Below are positions 55,201-64,000 of a stretch of DNA of 64,000 nt, piece by piece. The DNA lies in NCBI GenBank assembly GCA_949987705.1, contig OX465284.1, positions 110,777,163 to 110,841,162 of the forward strand. Direction: 5' to 3'. Under the pieces are notes generated by a model that saw only the letters and a program-made list of their open reading frames with translations, did no database searches and was not told the DNA's origin. The first letter of the stretch is position 1, and each line of letters starts with the position of its first letter. The DNA is from Thereva unica (lineage: Eukaryota > Arthropoda > Insecta > Diptera > Therevidae). The translations under genes were made by a program, and so were the position numbers.

Positions 55201-56089
55201 TCGCCAGCTTGAAAGATACTGGCGTATCTCGGAAGCGGTCAGTATAGTCTCTAGATAGACCCCTGTCCTGACGCCCTCTTACGTTTCGAGGACGTCTGTA
55301 TTTATCCGACTTACTCAGGACGTCTCTGCTTCTCCACTCTCTTCTTTGAGGTATTTCCACGATGAAGTCCTTCCTGACGGTCAATCTAGGGGTGTTGTCG
55401 AACTGTGTTAATAACCTACTTAATAGTTTGTAGTACCTGACTTTAACGACCTTGGTCAAAAAACGTTGTTGTTTGTTCCCAGGCGCAAGTACCGCAATAC
55501 CTACTCAACTATACCCTTGGGTAGCAAATCCAATATGGTGCTATGACCGTAGAGTTTTTAGGTCCACTCCTCGAATTCCTCAGTGTAAGGGCGCTGGAGA
55601 GGCCAGGTTTTTGGTGTGAAGGCTGGAAGGGAGCAGGTCCAAGAAAATATCTAGGACGTTCGTGGAACATGTATGCGCGGATCCTGTTGCTCCTATAGTT
55701 GCCGTTCTCTGGACCTTTTACAACGCGCCGAACTAAAGATTGGACCTACCAGAGGAAAAATAAAATTCGTCCGCTCCTAACCTGCAATAGGCATGCACGG
55801 CGTCAAAACGCATGCACGGCACCCGAACGCGCCTGGCGTTCGCTTTGAGTAAAAATAAAACTTACCCGCCTTAGCATCAAACAGGTACGGTACGCCTTAG
55901 TAAAAATTCTACTTTTCCAAATATAGCCCGCTACAAACACGTACCAATAAAAGACGCACGGAATAGTCTAAACGAAGCACGATACGCTCACACTTTTTTA
56001 GTCTAAAGGGAGCAAAATTCTGGCTTTTATAAAATGTTCAGGACGAAGAAAACGGACAATTATCTTGGTGACCGTAAAAAGTACCCTCA
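55201..56089. other. Non-coding stretch
   Basis: A 107-codon - strand frame (55136-55459) is basic and Arg-rich without a recognisable motif. The rest shows GC-rich repeats such as GCATGCACGGC (55793-55820) in close tandem. Confidence 0.35.
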
Positions 56090-56167
56090 GTAGACCAGTT
56101 CTCGTTTGATTGCGTAGGTCAAGCAGCATTGGACATGACTAGTACTTAGTTGGGGGACAACTTGGTA
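56090..56167 (+). repeat. 5S rRNA-derived repeat, copy 2
   Basis: GACCAGTTCTCGTTTGATTG through AGTACTTAGTTGGGGGAC matches the middle and 3' half of 5S rRNA and shares with copy 1 the derived GATTGCRTAGGTCAAGCAGC and ATTGGAC segments. The 5' part of the 5S-like region is missing or diverged. Confidence 0.6.
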
Positions 56168-57110
56168 AAATGACAGTCACTTTTGTTTCTTTTATGTGGC
56201 AGTTCTTAGTTCAGAAGCCACCGTTTGTTCTACCAGTCTGTTATGTCGTTTGTCACGTCATGGTGCAATGCCTTAAGTAGTACGAGATGGGAATGGGTTA
56301 AGGGTTATGAGGGTTCAGGGGAATGTTGAAGAAGGTGGCGATGAACACTGCGTTTGAATTCTTTGTTGTTTGTTGTAGGAGTTCAGAAATACTGACTGCG
56401 AAACGAATTTGTTGAGTGCGTGTAATGGGCAGGTGGGCGAAATGAGTCGAGTGGGCTAATCTGTTTGGCGGCCATAAGATTGCGGTGGAAGCAGGAGAGC
56501 GTTTATTTTGGTGGAACAGTCGTTATGGTTATGATAGTAACGATATAATTTTGTTAGTGCTGCTATATTCCTACGGTGGCTCAAGCGGTCGATCGCGGAG
56601 CAAACGGTCTCGTCATCGATGGCCCTTTTTTCTACTTTGTCTAATAAGATGGTTATCGAAGCGCCGCGCCGCCCCAAATGAGAGAGTTGTATTCTAGAAG
56701 AAGGATTGCCTTTTTTCCTTTGTAATGATGTTTGCCTCATAGAGCTCTTAGGAGAAACTGTTGTCATTCCTTACTTCAGTATCGCTAATTTTATCAGAAA
56801 ACCCGTCTTTCGGAATGCCCTCATTCGCCGCATAGTGTCCTCATGAGGAACCTACAAGGAACTGCCTCTTTCTGTATACCCTGACACAATTTTCTTTTTA
56901 AGTGCTAGTCGGGTTCTTAATAGCTCTAATAACAATAGCCCTTCGACCACGTTCGAGGTAGATCAAACGATCACAACGCAACTATGAAACTGCCAGAGCT
57001 ATCGGTTTTTAAAGGGCGGGTCCAGAACCAGGTCGTTAAGCCCAAAAATTTCCAATGATGAATACAGCTAAGGGAGATTTCGAGAAACTTTAATATATAA
57101 GCATCACCAT
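56168..57110. other. Non-coding stretch
   Basis: The first 150 bases may be the body of the 5S-headed repeat. No coding signature recognised in the rest. Confidence 0.35.
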
Positions 57111-57322
57111 GGCCGCTGTACTGAAAGTCGAGCGTGTGGCGTGACAAGTCATATGAGTTGAAGCAATTGACGTTTCAGTCGAATTAGGACTTTTATCAGG
57201 GAGGCCCGAGAGTAGAAGCTGAGTTTAGCCCACTGAGCCGAGAGTCGCAATCCGACTGAAACGTCACTTGCTTTAACTCATACGGCTTGTCACTCCACAC
57301 GACTCGAATATCAGAACTTGCA
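57111..57322. mobile_element. MITE family A copy 2
   Basis: GTACTGAAAGTCGAGCGTGT at the left is mirrored by CACACGACTCGAATATCAG at the right, and GACGTTTCAGTCG and its mirror CGACTGAAACGTC form inner arms. Same family as 5802-6028. Confidence 0.75.
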
Positions 57323-57473
57323 CCAATTTATCATATTTAGAGATCGTCGTACATTTGTATTTTTCTTAACTTTGGGCACTATATTTAAATACTGTCCGTA
57401 GCTTCTGGAAACTATGTCCGTCGAGTTAAACTGTACTTCAAACACTTGAGCGATTAGGAGTGCAACACTCATT
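57323..57473. other. Spacer between two family A MITEs
   Basis: AT-rich, no recognisable content. Confidence 0.4.
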
Positions 57474-57691
57474 GGCCCCTGTGGTGAAAGTGAGTGTCGT
57501 CACGACACGACAAGTCGTTTGAGTTAAAGAAAGTGACGTTTCAGTCGAATCACGACTTTCAGTACGGTGGCCTAAACTAAATTAGGCATTTCCATTCTAG
57601 GTCCCTGAATGTCGTAATTCAACTGAGACGTCACTTTCTTCATCTCAAACGACTTGTCGTATTGTGACGACTCGATTTTCAGCACAGGGCC
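57474..57691. mobile_element. MITE family A copy 3
   Basis: GGCCCCTGTGGTGAAAGTGA and AGCACAGGGCC-type ends mirror each other, and CGACAAGTCGTTTGAG with CTCAAACGACTTGTCG form strong inner arms. It is the most symmetrical copy, only 150 bp from copy 2 with the same base order. Confidence 0.8.
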
Positions 57692-60191
57692 CAGCAAAAG
57701 CCTTAAACCGGTAGTGGGATAAAACATAGTTGTTAAGTTTTTCATTTTTGATCTGTCTACCTTGATTTAGCACGTCCGTATTGATCGTGAGATAACATCC
57801 GACGTCAGTTTGTTTTAATAGCGGCAATTTTTGTTTTTAATCATGTGAAAATTTCTTATTTTCTTGTTCGGTGGAGTTCAATCGTGGGCTGTATCGTCTG
57901 ACAGTTACAATGAACCCGCAAAAAGCTAAAGTTTTAGGAGAAACAAACATCATGTCACGACCCCAAATAAGTCCCCACCCTAACATTTTGTATGTCACAC
58001 AACTCTTCATAATGCATCCGTTTGCGTGCTCTTTTATTTAGCTCAAAAATAAGCATAACGGCCCCAACAAAACCCGAAATCTCTTTATACCAGCTCTACT
58101 TGCATAGTAAAGCGATCTCTGGCAATATTAGCGCTGCAGCCTGTATTTTGCACGATATCCTTGACTCAGATCTTCATCTGGCAGCTTGTGTGTATGTTTT
58201 GCGAAACCAGTGCCATGGTCATCTCAGTTTTCATGCTTCTGTTTATCCCCTGTTAAGCAAATAGAGCCTCTCGAGCCTCTCCACCTCTAGAGAAAGTGCA
58301 TTTGCACGTCAAGTTTCCACCAAGTTTCGACAACTGTGTCAAGCACTCCATCTCAAACATCTCAAACAGAATCCGCAAATCTTCATAATTTCATAATCCG
58401 CCATTGAGAGAGATTCGAGAGCGCTGGCTGCTTGCGAAGGCAACACGCTCGCCCTAAGAAAATTTTATTGATTGGACGGCAGCGACGTCTGGTGGCTGAT
58501 AAGCGAACTTTGCAAACTGAAATCTGGAATCGTTCTCGATGAATATTCAAGTCGACAAATTTGTTTTCCCAACCATGTCAAACATCCTAGTGCCGTTATT
58601 GCGACCGGGTCGGGGGATGTCGGACGGGGGGGCGGACCGAGCAGAGTGGAAGGGGGTGTATAAATGGCTCGTGCCGGTTTGTTTCTGGCAAATATTTGTT
58701 CATGTTGAAATCGCTGAGAATAACATCCACCCGGAGAGAGCTGGGGCAGGCCAAGAAGTCAGAGAAAGTTGGAAGGATAAAATCCGAGTCCGATTTTTAT
58801 ATCGATTTTATCAAAAAGTTTGTGATGCCTTCGGAGGGGATTAGAACGCCCGACACCCGAATTATTGATTTCGATTCCCGTCGGGATTTCGCATTCTAAA
58901 CTAATCATTTATTAAGTGCAAATAAAATCCCCAATATTGGGGCAGCCCCGGGCCAAGGCAAACAGCATCGGACCTTGAAACTTGCATATTCCGAAGTCGC
59001 TCGGCGCTTGCCACCAGCACTCGGAATGCAAACACAATTTTTACGCCGAACAATAAAACAAATATAAACAGAATCCTTTATTGGATACACACACTGAAAG
59101 ACTCTGGCAACCAGAAGACATGTCGTAACGAAAATGCAGTGCAATAAGGACTCACAGATGCGCATAAAATCCTTACACAGCAAATCCCCCATGGTTGGAA
59201 GCAGGCACACACAACTCGAGAAGGACAACGGCTTTACGAGTAGAATACAAAAGGCTGAGGCTGTCATTGCCACTTCTAAGACGACGAAGAGGAAAAAACG
59301 ACTTCAAACTGGGGCTCAGAGCATGAAAGTGACAAAAAGGATGTGAATTCCGTACATAATCCTAGGAACTAAGTCAATTTCCCCAACATCACTCCCCATA
59401 CATAAAGCCGGAGCCCTGATACTCTTCTGTGCAAAAAGTGGAGTCTTATGTTCACTCTAGAATTTGGGGCGAGACAAGAGAAAGGACTCAGTTGCCTGCG
59501 GGCGTGAAACTTTTTCAAATAACCTTAAACCCTCGCAAGTTTGTCCTGTACCCTATTTTTTGCGCCGCTGCTGCTCTGCTGCTGCTTTAAATAGCCAATG
59601 GTTCCCACAACAAATATTTTAAATTGTTTATCTACGAGCGGGGGCAGCGGGCGGACAGCGGCCCAGCATTCCTACACACGACAGTTCAAACTCCATTAGG
59701 GATCAAAACTTTTATTGGGAATCTGTGGACTTTCTAGATAAAAAAAAGTGGGGGTAATGATGAAATAAGCACAATCTACTTTGGGATGTGTTGGGGAAAC
59801 AAGTGCCAACTGCTGGGCCATCACGAAAAGTAAACATGTGGCAATGAGTGGGTCCATCACAACTTTTATGGCCTATTTTTCATTATGTGTGTGTGTGCTT
59901 GCTGCTTTGATGGCGGTGTGATGTAGCAAATTGTCGAATTAATAACACAGATCGTTCTGCATTGTGGGGACGTCCTCCGTGAAAGGGTAGCTGTGTTTTT
60001 CAGGTGATAGATTCCAATGTTTTTGGGCCAGTTACTGAGAGATTGAATGCGGAAAAAGTTGAAAGTGGACCAACATTTGCGTTGCATGCGTTCTGAGCAC
60101 GAAAATACATATATCTGAGATTGCACGCACCGCACGCACGCATGTTTCTGTCGTCAGCTTGAGCCCTCTTATCAACTCTAACTGCCTAAAG
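57692..60191. other. Non-coding stretch
   Basis: A TATAAAT at 58657 lacks an initiator at the right distance. Frames of up to 122 codons carry no motif. No gene called. Confidence 0.35.
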
Positions 60192-60360
60192 CTAGACTGA
60201 TCTAACCACCCTCGCAATCAGGAGGCGACGGATCGGTTTTGGAGCCCCACGTTGGGCCGCATTATTGTAAAGTGCACAAATAGCGGATGCCATGCACTCC
60301 AAGCTAAACTGAGCCTCTGGTCGATCATCACTTCCAGGTACCTTAAGGCGGGCGGAACCT
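60192..60360 (-). pseudogene. Non-LTR element fragment after the RT core
   Basis: The - strand reads ARLKVPGSDDRPEAQFSLEC and GAPKPIRRLLIARVVRSV. The second block fits the 'GP....R.LL..V..SVLLYG' segment following the RT domain of R1/LOA-type elements. It ends where the fold-back cluster begins. Confidence 0.45.
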
Positions 60361-60399
60361 TTCATCCGAAAGTTGGCTTCCAACAACGATTGTTTCAAT

Positions 60400-60757
60400 A
60401 CCAACATCAGCCCGGACGTGTCCAAATACGAACGTTGGACGCTTGACATTGGACACTCGTAAAGCCGGCTCTACACGATGCTATGAACACTCTCCAACGT
60501 TGGACGCTTGATGGTAGAATGCATCGTGTGGGGGCGATCCTCAAACTACGATTGTCCAATGTCAAGCGTCCAACGTTCGTATTTGGACACGTTCGGGCTG
60601 ATGTCGGTATGGACTCAATCGTTCAAAGCCACCTTTCTATGAAACGTTCACCGCATCGTATAGAGCCGGCTTAACTCGGAGCATCGGCAACACGATGTGT
60701 CCTACCATCAAGCGTCCAACGTTGGAGAGTGTTCATATCATCGTGTAGAGCGGGCTT
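60400..60757. mobile_element. Compound fold-back MITE
   Basis: AAGCCGGCTCTACACGATG lies at 60462. Its mirror lies at 60674 (ending AGAGCCGGCTT) and again at 60757 (ending TAGAGCGGGCTT). CCAACGTTGGACGCTTGA occurs in both orientations in at least four places, and arms 60418-60454 / 60554-60593 and 60486-60520 / 60702-60735 pair with each other. Two related elements are nested, or one was partly duplicated in inverted form. Non-coding. Confidence 0.7.
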
Positions 60758-60999
60758 CAGATAGCTTCGTTCGCGCATAATTACATTGTGAGGAGAGGTT
60801 CCAGGACATGACATGTTGTTCTGTACACCGTCGGCCCATTTCCGATTAACAATGTAGTGACCTACCTTCTTTGCTTTTTAGGAAAGGTTGTTACCAAATA
60901 ACAATTTCAGAGGAGGCGGTGTGTTTGTCTGACTACTCATCCGAACCCACATGGGTATAATTTGCGTATTTGCGTTTTCTAAAAAAATCAAGATGGTGG
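60758..60999. other. Spacer before satellite array 2
   Basis: No coding or repeat signature recognised. Confidence 0.35.
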
Positions 61000-61850
61000 T
61001 TCCAATATGGCGGCCGAACTTTGCAATTGTGTGCCCCGACCACCGACACGAGTATTAAATGAAAGGATATGACAAGTAGAATACTGTGTGGCGTCATTCT
61101 AAATTTCAAAATGGCGACCAATTCAAAATGGCGGATTACTTTTTTTTCCAACCCACTCGTTATGGGTATCAAATGAAAGAATATGACAAGTAGAATACTA
61201 TTAGCTGTGTGGAGTCATTCTAAATTCAAAATGGCGACCGGCGCGAAATGACGGACTACATTTTTCTTTCCATCCCACTCGTTATGGGTATCAAATGAAA
61301 GTGTATGACAAGTAAAATACTATTAGCTCTGTGGCGTCATTCAAAATTTCAAAATGGCGACCAACCCAAAATGGCGGATTACTTTTTTTTTCGAACCCAC
61401 TCGTTATGGGTATGAAATGAAAGGGTATGACAAGTAGAATACTATTAGCTGTGTGGAGTCATTCGAAATTCAAAATGGCGACCGACGCGAAATGGCGGAC
61501 TACATTTTTCTTTCCAACCCACTCGTTATGGGTATCAAATGAAAGTGTATGACAAGTAGAATACTATTAGCTCTGTGGCGTCATTCAAAATTTCAAAATG
61601 GCGAACAACCCAAAATGGCGAATTACTTTTTTTTCGAACCCACTCGTTATGGGTATGAAATGAAAGGGTATAACAAGTAGAATGATATTAGCTGTGTGGC
61701 GTCATTCCAAATTCAAAATGGCCGCCAATACAAAATGGTGGAATACTTTTTTTCCAACGCGCTTGGTATGCGTATCAAATGAAAGTATAGTACAAGAAGC
61801 CGTGTTACGTAATTTTAAATCGGTGAATATGACGGTCACTACAAAATATA
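61000..61850. repeat. Satellite array 2, ~122 bp unit, dimeric
   Basis: About seven units with GTTATGGGTATCAAATGAAAG near 61158, 61280, 61402, 61524, 61645 and 61766, plus a degenerate one before and after. Units alternate between a GTGTGGAGTCATTC / GCGCGAAATG form and a CTGTGGCGTCATTC / AACCCAAAATGG form, giving dimers of about 243 bp. The TATGACAAGTAGAATAC core is shared with array 1 (TATGACGAGTAGAATAC), and the AAAATGGCGG blocks correspond, so the arrays are homologous but have diverged. Confidence 0.9.
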
Positions 61851-64000
61851 ATAGCCTAAAAAGTAAAGCGTCGTTTCCGATGTCTGCAATAACTCGTGCC
61901 CAGTAAAGTATTCCCAAGCAAAATCCGTTGATCTCTCTGATGCCGGTGGTAGAACATATTTAATTGAAGCATATCCTTTGAATAAAAGAAAATGTTGAAC
62001 TGAGTTTATTTGAGAGCATACTTCGATTCAAATCAAAAACTATCAGAAAACATCATTTGGGACATACCTTTTTCAGCAAAAGCCGCATTTACGATTTTCC
62101 CAATCTCTCTATACAAAACAGCTAATCCCACATTTCCACCCAAATGACAACTTATCGCTTTAGCAAAGCACCCATCCTTCCCCATAGTAAAATATCCTTC
62201 CGCTCGTTTAATATTTTCATAACTTTGTTTTTACTGCCATAAGCACCCACACACAGACACACACACAGAAATGCGTCACACGCACACGATGAAACCCCTT
62301 AAAAAATGACCACCAAGTAATAGTATAAATTTCCATTTTGCCCCCATTCCATTCCAGCCAGTGGAGGATGCTAAAACATACCAAGCCGCCGCCTTTTCAT
62401 GGCAACAAAATTTATTGTCCTGCTGTCAGTCGAGATATCCTTGATAGGCTTTTTATGTCCTTCAACGTCTAAGGAAGCGAATTTCTATAAAAGCCAGAAA
62501 ATGTGATGAATTTATTACGTAATGTGTATCTGTAGCTACTTGCACAAATAAAGTGCGTACACACGATATCATTTATTCGCCTATTACTATCAGATCCATC
62601 CTGCGCTTTATCTACATGAAATCGATAGCCCAGCAGGACGGGATGGGGGCGGCGGCCTGCTCTCGGGAAGGATGTTATTTTAGTAAAAGGTCCTGGGTAC
62701 CTCTTCAACGTTTGGGGACTTTAGTTTTTGTGTGTGCTTGACTGAAATTTATGTAAAAACGGGAGAGGCCATGATGTAACCGAATTTTTTTTTCTTTTTT
62801 TTTTATTATTATAAATATTTTTATAATCCCTTCCAGCCAGGTCCTTGTAAAACTAGGATCAAAGAAATTAGTTGAGTCAAAATAATCTGCTGGGTGCTGT
62901 GTGTGTGGGGAGCCGACGACTGCTGGGCAACAACCCCGACGGATGTTCAGTGACCTTTTAATATTTCGATACCCACCTCGTGAACGGGGGAACGTCACAG
63001 GTGGTGGCATTTTAATTTGACTTACAAAGCCGCCATATCTGGACCGTTTACTCACGCCGGCCTCCCCGTTTAGCATTTACAATAACGCAGCGGAAGGATA
63101 GACCTTAAAAGTTCAATAATGATCCCGATATACAAAAAAAAAACAGAATTTTTGTGTTCGATGGGAAATCCCCCCTTATCCCGATACAACCCCCAGCCTG
63201 CGCCATCATCCCATCGTCCTCCAGCGTTCTGTATCTCTACTGGAAATTTGGCAGTTGTTTGGGCCTGCGCCTGCTTTTCGCCACTAAAGTCCTTACAGCT
63301 GTACACTATCTCGTCCAGCCTGGATGTCTCCCTGTTCGTCCTTCCGCCCGCCCTGGAGCACCCTTTCGCTGTTGTATATATATCGGCTCGGAAAAATGTA
63401 GTATGCCGGCTCGGATAGGGAATTAGGTCTGTGCTGAATTTATCCAAAGCCAGTAAATTGGATTTCGTATAAACAGACGGACACAAGCAGCATACAATAA
63501 GATGCTCTCTTTCGGACGGGGGCGCCCTGGTATTAGTACGTTTCTTGGCCATAAGCTCTTGCCAGGACATGACCATTGTTGTCATTTATATTTGCCCCTT
63601 GGACCACGCTTGGCCTCTCGAATCCCATGCTTTTAGCATCGAGATGCTCACGAAAGATATACACTTACAGCGCACAAGAAGCAGGCCAGAATGTAGCCAT
63701 AATGTTTGCTCGTTGGATCTAGTAATTGAATGCATTTGTCCTGATTTAAGGAACCGAAGTCAATGGCGCTCGTGTGCCCCGAGGGATTGGAAAAGGGAAA
63801 AACAACGACGAGAAGGTAACCCATAAATAACCGCCTACTAGAGGAGAGCCCAGAGATTCCGCCTCATATCCAAGTCAGGAAAAATGCAAATTTCCCCCAC
63901 CCGGCCCCAAGCGGAGAGGGGCAATACTCATGAGCTATTCATCGTATTCTTAGAAGGAATCAATTTCGTCTTGGGAGTAGAAGAAGACGAACGCAAAAAA
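61851..64000. other. Non-coding stretch
   Basis: A (CA)n tract lies near 62250-62285. Frames of up to 171 codons (63070-63585, - strand) have no recognisable motif. No gene, RNA or element called to the end of the window. Confidence 0.35.

Noticed and set aside
58650..58700. TATAAAT-based promoter near 58657
   Set aside because: No initiator at 25-35 nt downstream and no gene following.
63070..63585. 171-codon - strand frame
   Set aside because: No recognisable domain and no splice or promoter signals; frames of this length occur by chance in GC-richer insect DNA.

Overview
This window looks like insect nuclear DNA, most likely from a fly or a close relative, and is dominated by repeats. 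Support comes from 55-56 nt introns with GT/AG ends, an AT-rich Drosophila-like 5' leader, a 5S-derived repeat close to the fly 5S rRNA consensus, and the mix of elements: BEL/Pao, RTE-, LOA- and R1-like retroposons, mariner remnants and many palindromic MITEs. Nothing in it looks bacterial, and I cannot name the species.

Host genes are few. The clearest is a compact three-exon + strand gene (3542-4033) for a 126-residue protein with four membrane segments, probably related to the insect Snakeskin/MARVEL-type proteins. A second is a signal-peptide-encoding first coding exon (23968-24064, + strand) behind a long low-complexity 5' leader. It ends in a phase-1 splice donor, and its downstream exons are not visible here. 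A weak Inr/DPE promoter (about 7630) and a mini first exon (13896-13917) are speculative. Most of the rest is probably intron or intergenic space of large genes.

Mobile elements by region. 0-6 kb: LOA-like and RTE-like retroposon debris around the small host gene. 5.8-28 kb: at least nine MITE-type elements from several families, an eroded RTE-like element (10.6-12.6 kb), an R1-like element cut by a MITE (15.5-17.0 kb) and more RTE fragments. 29.2-36.2 kb: a BEL/Pao retroelement on the - strand with one uninterrupted 2152-codon Gag-Pol-Env-like frame and a 5' LTR, but the env-like part is cut short and no 3' LTR is seen. 36.6 and 56.1 kb: two copies of a 5S-rRNA-derived repeat. 39.7-40.9 and 61.0-61.85 kb: two arrays of one related satellite of about 121 bp, each arranged as a dimeric higher-order repeat. 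48.6-52.3 kb: a DNA transposon with 414/524 bp terminal inverted repeats and an apparent 6 bp target duplication, carrying an almost intact transposase of a family I cannot place, broken by one in-frame stop, with a MITE nested upstream of the gene. 57-61 kb: two more copies of the 5.8 kb MITE family and a compound fold-back element.

The elements fall into three age classes. The BEL/Pao frame and the long-TIR transposon are young. The MITEs are intermediate, with long palindromes still visible. The RTE, R1, LOA and mariner pieces are old, with frameshifts and decayed catalytic motifs. The most unusual items are the long-TIR transposon, the dimeric satellite arrays and the 5S-derived repeats.
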